Positions 21,912 through 34,264 are shown, numbered from the stretch's first letter. The stretch: DNA of 64,000 nt from Cutaneotrichosporon cavernicola (GCF_030864355.1 NC_083396.1:1-64000), one strand, 5' to 3'. Numbers and translations are program-made. The notes: a model not told the origin generated them from the sequence alone.

Positions 21912-22718
21912 ATGTCTTTCCACTCTTGCTGTCTCCAAGGTGTCAAGTGGGACGCCACTCCCCAAGGACGCGAGGAGAATCAAGGCAACCAGAAGTACTA
22001 TGTCATCGGCAGCAACCCTCATGTCGCCATTATGGTCATCCATGATCTCTACGGCTGGACTTTCAACAACATTCGTCTTCTGGCCGACCAGTACGCGGAC
22101 GAGGTTGGAGCCACAGTCTATGTGCCAGACTTGTGAGTTTTCTTACTCACCCTTATCCCCTCGTCCTGTCCCGCTGACTCTAGCTTCGGCGGAACCGTGC
22201 TGCCCGCGGATCTTATTGACAACCCTGCCGATTGGGTCAAGCTTGACCTGCCCAACTTTATGGCTCGCAACGCCAAGGACGTCCGCAAGCCCGAGATGAT
22301 CGCGTTCAGTCAATTCCTGAGGAGTCAGCACCGCCGTGTGGGTGCTATCGGCTTCTGTTACGGCGGCTGGGCGGTCTTCCAGCTTGGCGCCAAGACAACA
22401 GATGGCAGCCCCCCGCTCGTCGACTGCATTTCCACGGCGCATCCTACGTTTTTGACCAACGAGGAAATCAGCAATGTCGGCGTGCCGGTGCAGATCTGCG
22501 CGCCGGAGGTTGATCCCCAGTTCACGGCCGAGCTCAAGGCGTACACGCTTGCCGAGATACCAAAGCTTGGTGTGCCGTTCGAATATCAATACTTTCCGGG
22601 CCTGGTGCATGGGTTTGCAGTGAAGGGAAACAGGGAGGATGCGGCCGAGATGAAGGGCTTGCAGAGGGCCATGAGGGCGGCGGTGGGGTGGTTCAGAGAA
22701 TGGCTGGTTGCGGCTTAG
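21912..22718 (+). CDS. Dienelactone hydrolase family protein
   Basis: Exons 21912-22132 and 22184-22718 (intron 51 nt) join to 251 aa. The catalytic triad of dienelactone hydrolases is visible: Cys in AIGFCYGGWAV, Asp in APEVDPQF and His in GLVHGFAVKG. IHDLYGWTFNNIRLLADQYADE holds the oxyanion and first helix. The family hydrolyses dienelactones and related enol lactones in aromatic ring degradation, and fungal members are numerous and diverse. It starts divergently from the quinone oxidoreductase. A role in a side route of the same catabolism is likely but unproven. Cytosolic. Confidence 0.92.
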
Positions 22719-23366
22719 GGTAATCAGTAGAATCTCGTAGTGTGGTCATGACAGAATATCCCAACTCTTCCTCAAAGTGCTCTTCTCCTTGTTGCCGAAC
22801 GTTCTGATCCTTAAGCCCCGTGAGAGTCCGTAAGAGCGGAGACTTGTACAACAAGTCCCCTAGATTGGTAGCATCGGTAGCCTGTCAGGTCGCGTGCAAC
22901 AACCCCGCGATAACTAGGCTGTCAATTGTCAGAAAACTTCCAACAAGCCTGCAGCGGACCATGCGAGTTTTGATCCAGTTGCCGGCCGAACTGGAACCAG
23001 GACCTGTATGAGCGGCAATCCCGCAATTCCGCATCATCACCGCCTTCACTGTTTGCGGAGATAAGTCCGCCCTTTAGCCGTTTCTCCGTCGACCCTGGCA
23101 ACAGAGACGATTCAGTTTCGGAGATGATCGATGAGTCACCACGTATGGCGTATGGCGCATATGGGAGCGCATTTCGTCATCGACTCTGTTGCGGTCGGAA
23201 AGTGAGATGTCAATAATCTGTAAGCTGAGGTTGTCAGTGGGCGACTTATGAATGAATGCATACAATGCATTGTGCTGATGTGTGAGGAACAGATATAACG
23301 TTGAGAGCATACGTGAGTAATCTAGCACCCCACCCCAACCGAGAAGACGCTCCATCGCATCACAAT
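22719..23366. other. Intergenic region
   Basis: About 650 nt between two plus-strand genes. No coding or RNA signal recognised; it likely carries the promoter of the DUF1338 gene. Confidence 0.5.
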
Positions 23367-24983
23367 ATGGGCTCCGTTAGCAACCTCCCGACCTTAAATC
23401 CCGTCTCAAAGCTCCCGCCTTCCTCGCCGTAAGTCCTTGTCAAATCGCCGTCCCAAGTACTCCCCAACATATCAGAAGCGCTGACCTGCCACAGATGGAC
23501 GCCTTCCACACTCCGATCCCGCTTCGTTTCCGCCCTCTCGGACATGTACCGCACCGAGGTTCCTCTCTACGGTAACCTCGTCGCGATTGTCGGCGAGGTC
23601 GATGCTAAGGTTCTCGCTGCTCGCGGAGAAGAACCCTCTTCTCTGCCCGTCCGAAACTCGGTTGAACGTCACGGCGCCATTCGACTCGGTACGGCATGTG
23701 AAATGCGCCTCATCTTGCGGCTATTTGCGTTGCTGGGAATGCACCCCGTGGGGTACTACGACCTTTCTGTCGTCGGGTTTCCCTTGCATGGTACAGCTTT
23801 CCGGCCAGTGAGCGAGGATGAGCTCCGCAAGAATCCCTTCCGCGTGTTCACCACCGTCCTTCGTCCAGGCCTAATCGCCTCCACGACAGTTCGAAAGCTC
23901 GCAGAGAACATTCTCGCCGAGCGTCAACTATTCTCGCCCGCTCTCTGTTCCTTGCTAGACAAAGCCGACAACCCCGAGGGTGTACTCTCCCTCACCGCTT
24001 CCGACGCCGACACTCTCATTGCTGAATCGCTCAAAATCTTCAAATGGCACTCTCGCTCAACTGTGCCCTTGCGGACCTACCGCAGGCTCATGAGAGAGCA
24101 TCCGATGGTGGCGGATGTTGTCTGCTTTCCCAGCGCACATATCAACCATCTCACGCCACGCACTCTTGACATCGACGCTGTGCAGGCCGAGATGGTCAAT
24201 CAGGGACTACCGGCCAAGGAAAGCATCGAGGGGCCACCCGCAGGGCGCAAGTGCGAGATACTGCTCAGGCAAACAAGCTTCAAGGCCTTGGAAGAAAAGG
24301 TTGCGTTCGTTGGCGGCGACGACGCTGGAGAGTACAGCAGTGGGACCGAGTCGAACGGGGGTACGACTCGGAAGACGGTAGACGGGACCCATACCGCGAG
24401 GTTCGGGGAAGTGGAGCAGCGGGGAGCGGCTGTGACCAGGAAGGGAAGGGAGCTGTACGATCAGTTGCTTGCAGAGGCGACTGCGCAGCTGGAGAGATGG
24501 AAGCAGGAAGGGAAGAAGAAGGAGCTCAACGAGGCACTGGCTACGACGTTCAGGGCCTATCCCGACGACTGGGACCAGCTGAGGACGCAAGGGCTTGTGT
24601 ACTTCCGGTACAAAGTTGCCAAGGAGTCGGCCTCCAAGTCCGGCGCTGTTCAGGAGGGGCTCGCTGCTGGGCAGCTCGTCGATATGGAAGCCCTCCTACG
24701 CGCCGGTGCCGTCGTTTGCGAACCAATCACGTACGAAGACTTCCTTCCACTTTCTGCCGCTGGCATTTTCACATCGAATCTCAGCCTTGGTGGGCCTAAC
24801 GAGGCGACCGAGAGGAAGTTGGAGAAGATGGAGGAGCAGAGCAACGCTAGCCGTGCCGAACTGGAGCAGTTGCTCGGATGTGTCATCCCGAGTGAGATTG
24901 ACCTGTACGATGAGTTGCAAGCCGCCAGTGTGAAAGCGTGTGAGGAGGCACTGGGTTTGAGCAAGATCGTGCTGGCTGCTTGA
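23367..24983 (+). CDS. 2-oxoadipate dioxygenase/decarboxylase family (DUF1338, HglS/YdcJ-like)
   Basis: Exons 23367-23428 and 23495-24983 (intron 66 nt) join to 516 aa. The signature block of the family is clear: VPLYGNLVAIVGEVDAKVL, then VERHGAIRLGT with a metal His, MHPVGYYDLSVVGFPLHGTAFRP, and the C-terminal YEDFLPLSAAGIFTSNL with a metal Glu. HglS enzymes are Fe(II) dioxygenases that turn 2-oxoadipate into 2-hydroxyglutarate in lysine catabolism. In this context it may instead act on another 2-oxo acid. An inserted Gly/Thr/Ser-rich stretch near residues 295-330 is not conserved in appearance. Probably cytosolic. Confidence 0.9.
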
Positions 24984-25278
24984 GAATCGAGCCAATTGCC
25001 AGGCCAGGGCGCAGTTCGATTTAGCTGGAGGTAGATATGAAATTGATTAGACATTACAATGACTGGACCTGTTTTGTTGACTGTGATTTGCTTGGTCTGA
25101 CGGCTGACAGCTCATGGATGCATGGATGAGGGGACGGCTCACGTGGCAACCACCCAGCCACCACCCCCGCCTTACCCCCGTACGCCCCCGTACCTTGTCC
25201 GCCATCACCACCACATCTCCACCACATCTCCGCCCACTTGATGTATCAACTTTTTCCCACCTACTGTTATCACCACTC

Positions 25279-28200
25279 ATGGCGGAGCCATCATCCAAAC
25301 GGGCCCGACCAAACGTCCCCGATCGTGACGACCCGGCGGCTCGCGGTCCCAGACACCCCGCGACACGGAAACGGGCCCCATTGGCCTGCGAGGAATGTCG
25401 CGTTCGCAAGAGACGATGTGATGGAGCGGTCCCCATCTGCGGCGGTTGCACAAAGCGAAAGACAACCTGCATTTACCTGGCCGAGCTCCGGGAACGGTCT
25501 TGGCAGCAAGGGTGAGTGAAAACCCCTTTTGTTCGAGCCCAGATGTCTCGCTAGCATGGTGTATGAATGCTGATTGACCATGTAGCATGATCCAATCGCT
25601 GCGGAGTCGGCTGGGCGAGTTAGAAGAGGCCGAACGATTGCAACAGCAGCAGCAGTCCAACAACGTGGGCGACCAGACCGACTCCCAGCGCCGCCGCACA
25701 ACACGTAGGGACCCCGTTCTCGATCGGGAACCAACGTCAGATGTCGAACAAGGCGTGAGCAATCAGAACGCTGGCCACGAAGCATCCACGCAAGCTTGTA
25801 ATACCATTGCCACCCAAAACCCGAGTCTCGCCAACGCGTCGGGAATGGATATGGAGACGTGGCTTTTCGATGATGCGAGAGCAACAGCCTCCCCGAGGCC
25901 AGGGTCTCCCGGCAACAACGGTGTAGGCGCGCTCGGCACAGCCCAGTCACCACCGCTTCCGGCCACCGACGTCAATAGGCCTGGCACCCAAGAGTTACCG
26001 GCTGTTGCACACGTCCCTGGCTCTTCGACTGTCTGGGTTGGCAACGTGGGCCGCCCTTCATCACAAGCGAGTCCTTCCGCATCGTCTCATCGCCTTGAGG
26101 CTCCCAACACCCAAACGCTGATGAGCCCAATCGATCGTACGATTAGCCTAGTGTCGGCCCCCATACACTCCGGTCTGAAGACTGTTTCTTCTGTCGCAGG
26201 AGCAGCATCTGCGGTCCCGCAGAAATGCACCTGCGACCGCTTTCTGCGAACAACGCAGTGGACTCTACCACTTCGGCGACAGGCGGATGATCTGGTCCGG
26301 CTCTACTTCACTCGGGTCCACCGGACGTACACTATCCTTCATCGACCGACGTTTATGAAGCAATACGAACAGTTATGGGAACCGGCGCCTTCGGGGACTG
26401 AACTCTCGCCCTACGCTTCCAATTGCTTGGGTCTGTGCAGGCAGAAGGGCCTCGACAAGACCTTTCCCGCCATGGTCAACGTTGTCTTTGCACTGGCGTC
26501 CTTGTTCGGGCCGAACCCACCGGAACAGAACTCGGCACGAGCCGAGGCCTTCTTCAACGTCACCCAACAAATCGATCTGCTAGACGTCATTGACGAGGAT
26601 GGAGGCATCGAGCTGGTTCAGTTGCTCCTCCTGATGGGCTATTACCTTCAGACAACGGAGAAGTTCTCAAAGTGCTGGAATATTGCTGGCCTTGCCATCC
26701 GCATGGCCCAGAACATGGGGCTGCAATTGAGCCCAAACGATGCCCGACGAAAAGGTTGCCCAACTCCATCTCTAACTCAGCGGGAGGTGGAGATGCGAGT
26801 GCGTGTCTGGTACGGCTGTGTCTTGCTCGACCGGGAGATCTCTGCGCTGTTTGGACGAACGTCGATGATTCGAAGCGATCAACTTCGACTCCCGTTGCCA
26901 GAGGCCATTGACGACGAGTACCTCAGCGAGGACAAGGCGAAGCGGAATTCCCAGCCGGAAAACTGTCCGAGTACAGTGGAGTCATTTATCGAGACCATCA
27001 AGCTTTACGCCATTCTTGGTCAGGTTTTGGACAGGGACGAGTCGACAGATATGGCAAGAACCCCGCGGCCCGACGCGTTGTCCAGCGGCCATGCCGATGC
27101 CCAGTCATTGTTGGACCTGGACACGATGATCATGGAGTGGCGGGACTCTCTTCCCCCACACCTCCAGTACGACCCTACAGCGGAAGATGGCCGGTCAGGT
27201 AATGCTCTGATTCCGGACGGCTTTTTGGCGCCGGCGCTGCGACTTCATGTAAGGTATGAGTGTACACAATACGTCGCAAAGATATCTTGCTATGGTGTTG
27301 GCTAATGATCCAGATTTCTTCATGTCCGAGTCCTCATCCTCCGTGGGGCCCTCGAACACCTCCTGAAGCAACGGCACATATTTCCGCCCACACAAGCGAA
27401 GACGAGCCCCGGTGTTGGGCGGGTTCAAGATTGGATGCTATCCGGAATTGCGGCGCAATGCGTCTTGTCGGCCGAGAGCCTGGTCCGCTGTCTTGACACG
27501 AACATCAAAACGCGAAGCCTCGCTGCCTGGTGGTACAACGTTAGCTGTAGGTCTGGCCTGGACAAGTGTTGGACTTGGCATCTCGGACTGACAGCTCAGA
27601 CTTGCACACATGCGGCAGCGTCCTGCTTATGGGCCAACTGTGCTCCTTTGACGAAGGCCTGATAAACCGGGAGTCACTCACAGCAAGCTGGGATCTGTGC
27701 CTGCGTTGTTTGTCTCAATACACGGGACTGAGCAGTATTGCAAACAACTCTTTCAACTTGCTCCAGCAAAGCACCAAGAGGTTGCTGGCAGAGAGGGTAT
27801 GTCCTAACGGCCATCTTTTTTAGCAACCGGTGCTGACAAGCAGGATCGACCGGGGGCGGCAGATATGGAGAACGGGCGTTTGCAGGGCCGGATATGGGCA
27901 GCACCAAACCAAACTGGCGTACGACCAAGTAACACTCCTGCAGGAACGGGGCTCGACCTCCAGAACAGGTCACTGTCCGCAACATTGGTTGGAGGGGAGC
28001 CTTCGACCTTGACTACCACGGGGCAAGTAAAGACGAGCGGTGTCAATCTTCCAGAGGACAGTCTGGAGGCAGAGTTATGGGGTGCCGGCGATCCTGCAGG
28101 GTTGGGAGAATGGGCTTTCATGCCGTACCTCTCGCAGGTAGCGCAGCTAGAGTCACTGCCCCAAGAGTTCCAGGGATTCGACATCTTCAATATCGAGTAG
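25279..28200 (+). CDS. Zn2Cys6 transcription factor, candidate regulator of the catabolic cluster
   Basis: Exons 25279-25511, 25586-27253, 27314-27546, 27600-27796 and 27844-28200 (introns 74, 60, 53 and 47 nt) join to 895 aa. The zinc cluster at residues about 37-64 is canonical, C-x2-C-x6-C-x6-C-x2-C-x6-C, preceded by a basic stretch. A coiled-coil-like MIQSLRSRLGELEEAERLQQQQQ dimerisation helix follows the first splice. The fungal-specific regulator domain covers about 340-620, with YFTRVHRTYTILHRPTF, the helix LLLLMGYYLQTTEKFSKCWNIAGLAIRMAQNMGL and VRVWYGCVLLDREISALFGR. Being the last gene of the run, it is the natural candidate for its inducer-responsive regulator; that is inference. Confidence 0.92.
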
Positions 28201-28900
28201 CTGCGAGGATGTAGTGCTGTTTGTCACGGGATGGTAACAGTGAGGGACCCAGCGATGGACCTGGTGACACCGAGGCAACTTGGTCGCTCCCTGCCTTGTA
28301 CTCAGTTGGCAGCGATGGTCCAAGAAGCCACAGAAGGCGCCAAGCCGACCGGAGCACATCCCAGGCAAAAATGGCTGACCCTAACAGCCAGCCTGGAGAG
28401 CGGGAAGGTATAGGCAAGGTGGCGCCCCTGTAAATAGATGTAGAGGTCGGTCTGGCTTTTGGGGATGTGCAAACTTGTCCAGCAGATTTTGCTTTGTGAG
28501 ACGAATAACACAGTCTACTACAGGGGTGCAGGGAGGGGAGAGGGGGGGGAAACCGTTGAGAAGACTGAAATGGACCTCAGTGCGCAATCAAGGTTAGTGA
28601 CATGGTGTACATCGATACAGATCGCTGCAACACTCTGCTACTGAACAAAGCGGATTGTCGCGGAGAGTGAAACAATGACGGGACCATTTGCACCCGCGGC
28701 ACCCAACTGCGGTCGATCCGCTCTATCCCTCACTCCTAACGCATGGACTTGGCCAGCACATGCAGAACACCGACAGAGGTGGCATTCCGTGATCTCGAAC
28801 AGGGTGACACTCCGCGATCATCATCATGAATAACAGTGAAACTGTTGGAATGAGGTATGAAGAGAGTGCAGAAAACTAGTGACTACGAGCGAAGCACAGA
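28201..28900. other. Intergenic region
   Basis: About 700 nt after the regulator stop codon. Short frames only, none with support. It contains the run GGGGGGGGAAA near 28545. Confidence 0.5.
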
Positions 28901-28910
28901 TATATATATG

Positions 28911-28975
28911 ATTCGTACGATCAAACCTGAGATTGCACGAACCTTCGTACGATCTACCCTGAGTATGCACAAGGC
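28911..28975. repeat. Imperfect direct repeat of about 32 nt
   Basis: Two adjacent copies share TTCGTACGATC, CCTGAG and a GCAC core with scattered differences. They lie just upstream of the gene relic at 28968-29220 and next to a short TATATATA tract. Confidence 0.5.
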
Positions 28976-29220
28976 TTCGAGGCTATCCAACACTCCCACT
29001 ACTCGAAGGGTGAGTCGAACCTGTTGAGCCTAGAATTGAGGACTTGCCGGAGCCACACAAGTCCAAGGCGATCGAGCGCGATGCCCGCTTCAAGGAGTAC
29101 CTCGAGGACCGGAAGGGTTGGGTTGACCGCCGCGCCGCCGACTCTCAGGAGCGCGCCGTCAAGAACGTCGAGATCGCAAAGGATATCCGCGCGCGGTGGC
29201 TCGGTGGTTCGAAGGAGTAA
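28968..29220 (+). pseudogene. 3' relic of a protein gene, family not recognised
   Basis: Two coding-like pieces with this genome's codon bias remain. One reads GFEAIQHSHYSKG from 28974. The other reads IEDLPEPHKSKAIERDARF and on to a GGSKE end and TAA at 29218-29220. A GTGAGT and a CCTAG lie between them, but the intron would be about 24 nt and does not join the frames. No upstream exon or start is found. This looks like the leftover C-terminal end of a larger gene, or a badly rearranged gene. The terminal helix is Lys/Arg/Glu-rich. I do not recognise the family. Confidence 0.5.
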
Positions 29221-29532
29221 GGGCTTCAGTCTCGCGGCCCATCTTGTTTATAGAGCAGCGCGACGATGGCTACATTACTGGTAGCGCCACGCTGTGTCAT
29301 ATCGGTGCAATGAATTGGATGTCACATGCATAGGTTAACCGGAGCTTGACGAGGTCAGCGGGAAATAGGTGATCAGACGATCTGCCACGAGCTCACATCA
29401 TCAATAATACGACTCTTGAGGAGCATCTCATACCGCCCGCAGGTGTTAGCCCATGGGAAGTCATCTGCCCGTGAAAGTCATCTGCCCGTGGAAGTCATCT
29501 GCCGCGTGGAGAAGAATTCATGCATCCTGCAC

Positions 29533-31244
29533 CTACTCGTATAGAGAATACACCGTGCACTCGGCTAGACGCGTCCGCGCTGGCACCTGCATCGCGATGA
29601 ACCAGAAATCGCCAAAGTCGATCTCTTTGCTAGGCATCACGACAGCCATTCCCTGCTGTGTCTCGTCGCCGTTGAGGAGACGACCGGTGCGCAGCTCGCC
29701 CCTGTCGTCCACTTCCTTCTCGTCAAAGGAGAGTAGGCCAGTGTACGTTGCGTCCTTCCGGTTGGACGAGAACTTGATCTGGTACCCCGCACCGATGAGG
29801 AAGAACTTGTTGCTAGCCGTTTGGATAATGATGCCATACGCCGCAGCCGGGTGCCCGTGAACCTCGGCGCGCTCTACCAGGAGGCCCCATTCGCCAAAAT
29901 GCAGCGTGCGTGCGGGGGACGGGTCGGGGCTTCCGGGCGCAAAGGCGTCAAAGTGGAAGCCGTCCATGGGATAGCCCTGGACGCGTGCGTCGAGAATGTG
30001 CGGTGCGGCCTGCTTGAGCAAAAGGTAATGCTCGGTGTATGGTGTCTCGCCGCTGTCGATCGCGAACGGAGATGTCCCCAGAGCGTTGAATCGCCCAATG
30101 GCCGACCACAGCCGGATTGCACCAAACTCGTCCCGTCGCTGCTCGGGGATAAACAGCGGCTGGCCACGGTGCGAGTACAACGCACACGTCGAGTCGTATC
30201 CATCCATGTAGATGTCAGGCGAGAAAAAGTCGATGGCCGGCGCAAACTCCATCCAGATGTCAAGCACCGTCTCGACCGGGCCACCGGAAGGGTACGCACC
30301 CGGGAAAATGCCGCCAAAGCCGACGACTGTTGCCCCGTCCACCTCGGCACCATCCGGAATGTTGCGCAGCCACGCGTTGGTGTAGTGCGGGATCGGGTAG
30401 GCGGCCTTTCCTGCAGCCGCAACAGCGCCTACGTACTTGGCATAGTGGTATGCCATGAACAGCTCGTCGGTGGACTTGCTCTTGCCAAATGCCTCTTCCC
30501 ATGTGGAAGTAGCCTTGATGGAACCAGCTTTCCGCTGCTCGGCGAAGGTGGTCCGGATCGTACTGTTCATAGTCTCCCACTGCTTGTCGAACAACTCAAC
30601 AAGGTCTGCAGGCACAGGTGCCTCAAACGCAGCATTCGCGAGTTCGCTCCGGTCGCGCGAGTCGCCCAGCAGACCTGTCTCGTTCTCAACCTGGACCATG
30701 ATCACGGTTCCGTGTGCGCCGTCAACCTCACGGACATGCTCCATCAGGCGCTTGAACGCGTTCGCGTCAGCATCCCGGGAGCGATTCTTGGGGTCAAAGA
30801 CAGAGAGGTAGTTGGCGGTTTGGGGGATGGCGCCGACCTTTTGGCGAGGAAAGCGTTTGGGATCAAGTTTGACCCACGCTGGCGGGTACTGCGAGGCTCC
30901 TAGTTGGTCAGACGGGGTTGAAATCACAACGTACCGTTCTTGAAAGAACCAAACCACAGTAGCACCAGGCGAATGTCGTGCGCGCGGGCATCAACAATGA
31001 TCTGGTCCAGCTCGGAAAAGTCAAACTGGCCCTCAACCGGCTCGATCTGGTCCCACGGTACGCCGCCGAGGACTGTGTTGACGTTGGCGCGCTGCATCTC
31101 GGGCCACACTGTGCGCATAAAGCTTGCCGAGCTCATGGACGAGTTGTTGAGCTCGCCGGCGCGCATCATGAACGGTTTGCCGTCCACGACGAGCTGGTGG
31201 ACACCGGCGCGGAGCTTCTCGAGGCGGGGTTGAAGGGAGACCAT
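29533..31244 (-). CDS. Beta-galactosidase-like glycoside hydrolase (GH35/GH42-type TIM barrel with DUF5597-like tail)
   Basis: Exons 30935-31244 and 29533-30899 (intron 35 nt) join to 558 aa from the ATG at 31244, which has an AACATGG context. The barrel starts with PFMMRAGELNNSS and WPEMQRANVNTVLGGVPWDQIEPVEGQFDF, the classic GH35 opening. The acid/base Glu is in VQVENETG, and the likely nucleophile Glu is in PLFIPEQRRD. The C-terminal part resembles the DUF5597 beta domain of bacterial-type enzymes. There is no signal peptide, so it probably acts in the cytosol on imported galactosides or related oligosaccharides. It is divergent from nothing obvious but lies beside GH43 and a sugar porter. 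Confidence 0.85.
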
Positions 31245-31817
31245 GTTGTTGGAGTTGGATTGGAACAGAGAGGTCACATCCCGGCGTATTTGTGTCTGCG
31301 CGGCCTCGACTTGCGGTAGACCGGCGGTTATCGAGCGGTAGAGGATTGCGTCTTGTAGGATTCAGAGAGAGAAGACGGACGAGAATCACCCGGACTGCGT
31401 AATATCAGCAAACAGGAGCTTGCTGGGCCCAATGCCCACCAAGAGCGACAAAGAGCGACTAACAGCCATTAACAGCGGTTCCTGGCATCATCGGCACAAT
31501 AACGGCATGATATCACTCACTGGAGTATCGTCGGAATAATACCACCCTCCATTGCCCACTTGTTCCGTTCTCCAAGATCCGTAAGAGGCATGCAAATGGT
31601 AGTCATTAGCCTGTTGAATATCCTGGACGTGTTTGGCGCGTTCAGTGTGTGTTCAGTGTGTTTTACATGTGCCCAGCCATTTGACTTGACCGCCACATGT
31701 GCCGCTACATTGCACAGGCGGAAGTCATCCCAATGCGCGGAATATCGTCGGTTCAACACTTCCTGCCCAGACCCGTACACGAATGCTACTCTGTATTCAT
31801 CAACGCTCTACGTATGA
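31245..31817. other. Intergenic region between two glycosidase genes
   Basis: About 570 nt holding the promoter of the GH35-type gene and the 3' flank of the GH43 gene. No gene recognised. Confidence 0.5.
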
Positions 31818-33580
31818 CTAATCCGTCGCGTTTTCCCACCGGGCGTACTTGAAGTAGGCGCGGTTCAAGCAGGGCGTGTCGTTGACCCCCTGGGCATACA
31901 ATCCGAGGTGTACACCGGTGAACAACGGCTTGAGCTCAGAGCTGGCCATTGTCCCGACGACGACGGGGTCCGCGCCCGGAATCGTGTACGCAAACTCGTA
32001 CTGCTGCTTTCGTGCGTAGACATGGAACGTAACGGGTGTGGCAGGCGCGATGCTAGCGGACACGATTGAAACGACAATCTGGCCGTTGTCCGGGCGCCTG
32101 AACACAACTTCTACATTCCCATCCCCCTTGCCGCGCAGGCCGAGGGCTGCGTGCTCACTCTTGTTCATCCACACCACCGTGCCTGCCTCCTGACCCTTCT
32201 GCGTCGGGGCGAACTCGAGTTGAGTGCTCCAGTCGAGGTTGAAGCCGGGTTGCTTCTGGAGCAGGACAGATGGACAGTGTTCGATATTGAGAGACGTCGG
32301 GCCACCGCGCAGCGCCAGGTAGCCGGGCCGCTCCGTGAGCGAGTAGAACTGCCGGAGCGGGACACGGAGAGTGTACCAGCCCAGGCTGAGCTCTTAGGGT
32401 TAGCTGTGACGCGGCCAGGGAGGGGCTCACTCTCTTGGTCAAACTGGTCCACCCAGCCGGTTTGCGCCGGCCCCATTTGCAAGCCGGGAAAGTCGCCAAT
32501 GAGCTCGATTGGCTTGTGGCTGTTCACCACGGGCCACCCATCGACCCACTCCATCGGTGCCATGAACGCCTCGCGACCGAGGTGCGACGGCATTCCCATA
32601 ACGCCTTCTGCAGTCACTGTGGCTGGGAACACGGGGCGGACGCCGAGGAACACTGCAACCCACTGGCCGTTCGGACCCTCGACAAGGTCCATGTGGCCCG
32701 TGTTCTGGATTTCGGGGTGGTCGGCGTTGTACACCACGGGGTTGACCCCGTCAGGAGGTGCCTCGAACGGGCCGCTCGGGGATCTCGATCGGTAAACGCA
32801 CTCGCGGTGGCCGTCCTGTGTCCCGCCCTCGGCCGTGAAAAAGTAGTACCAACCGTCCTTTTTGAGCAAATGGCATCCTTCGGCAACCCCCAACGGCGAA
32901 GCCTTGGCTAGGACCGGTTCGGTGAGCGAGGTGCCAGTGGCGAGGTCGATCTCGTTGATCCAGGATTGGATCAATGGCTGCCCGTTTGTCGTCGGCGCGT
33001 CAAAGTCGAAGCGGGTGACCGTCTGGTAGACGCGGCCGTCATCGTCAAAGAGGAGCTTCAGTTAGCGCGGCAAAGCTCCAGGCCTACGTCTTGGTCAAAG
33101 CCAATCTCCTCAAAGTAGACGGCGTCGCTCCACTTGGAATCGTCAAAGATGTCGTCAGTCCAAACGTAGAAGCCAGAGGGGATGGCGTCAGGCTTTTCGC
33201 CCTTTGAGTCAGCGGTTTCTGCCATACACTCACGGGCTTGATGCGCAGGCGCCAGAAGCAGGAGCAGATCATGTACCAACGGCCCTTGTGGTACCTAAAG
33301 GTCGGTGCCCACAGGCCGGCCGACGTCTCGACTGTGCGCATGTCGACGCCCTGGCTGCGGCGGTTGAGGGCATGGCCGATGAGCTGGAGTCAGTGGGAGC
33401 TGATGGGAAGTGCCTCACTGTCCAGCTGTTTAGATCAGTGCTGTGGTAGACCGGGAGGCCCGGGAAGTATTCGAACGAGCTTGTAGCCACAAAGTAGCCT
33501 TTGCCAGGGACGTGGCAGATGGACGGGTCGGGGTTGAAGCCCGGCAGAATGGGATTGCGGAACTTGTTGGCGACAGACAT
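31818..33580 (-). CDS. Glycoside hydrolase family 43, beta-xylosidase/arabinofuranosidase type
   Basis: Five exons, 33419-33580, 33234-33383, 33088-33201, 32431-33055 and 31818-32392, join to 541 aa. The four introns are only 35, 32, 32 and 38 nt. The five-blade propeller starts with NPILPGFNPDPSI, whose Asp is the general base, followed by WAPTFRYHKGRWYM. The catalytic acid Glu lies in HMDLVEGPNGQW. The C-terminal 190 residues form the beta-sandwich (GH43_C2-like) seen in beta-1,4-xylosidases, ending with GLYAQGVND. No signal peptide is seen, so it should act on xylo-oligosaccharides or arabinosides taken up by the cell. The neighbouring sugar porter fits this. Confidence 0.93.
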
Positions 33581-34264
33581 TGCGAGATTCAAGATGTGTA
33601 GAGGCAAAGACAGACTGTCGAGAGTGTTGACAAGTCGAGTAGAAAGCCGTGCATGATATTATGGATGAGATAGTAGCGACAAGTGGTAGGCAGCTGGAAG
33701 GGTAAAGCGGCAAAGCTGGGCGCCTCCGGAATGATGTTACGAGGATGAGGTGATGGATGGATCCAATCCACCGATATCGTCCCGAGCCTTTTCCGAGATT
33801 GACTGCATCACCGGAGCGTAGCGCGGCAGGTACATCGGCAGTTGAATTACCTCGAGGCCTTTAGGGAGCTCCACAAATCGACTGCGGGGCACAACCGCAA
33901 CATTTCACATCTTTCGGCCCCACATTTTCCGTAGAGAGCCATACCTCATCAAACAGCCTATCCTTGTATGAATACATACTCTCCAGACTCTGCATCAGAT
34001 CCCATCGTTGGGCCCCGACCGTTTGGCCACCTTGGCAAGCTGGCCGTCATTGCCAGACTGCGGGGCAATGTCGGATAATCATGGTGGATCCGAAGTTTGT
34101 CCGCTGCACTTGTATTGTCCCGACAGTAGCCAAGCTCATCAGCTCAGCAGCCCACCTCGCCACCATCATACATGACCATTGGATAACCATCCCAGATGGC
34201 CAGATGGCCCGCTACTTAATGGGCAGCTACCTCCATTGGCCCCCGTCACATCAACACGCTCGGC
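33581..34264. other. Divergent promoter region, GH43 and sugar porter
   Basis: About 680 nt between divergent start codons of two probably co-used genes. Pyrimidine tracts occur on both sides; no specific operator can be named. Confidence 0.5.

Noticed and set aside
29821..30903. 360-codon plus-strand frame
   Set aside because: It is the antisense shadow of the beta-galactosidase-like gene, whose motifs and splice sites are convincing.
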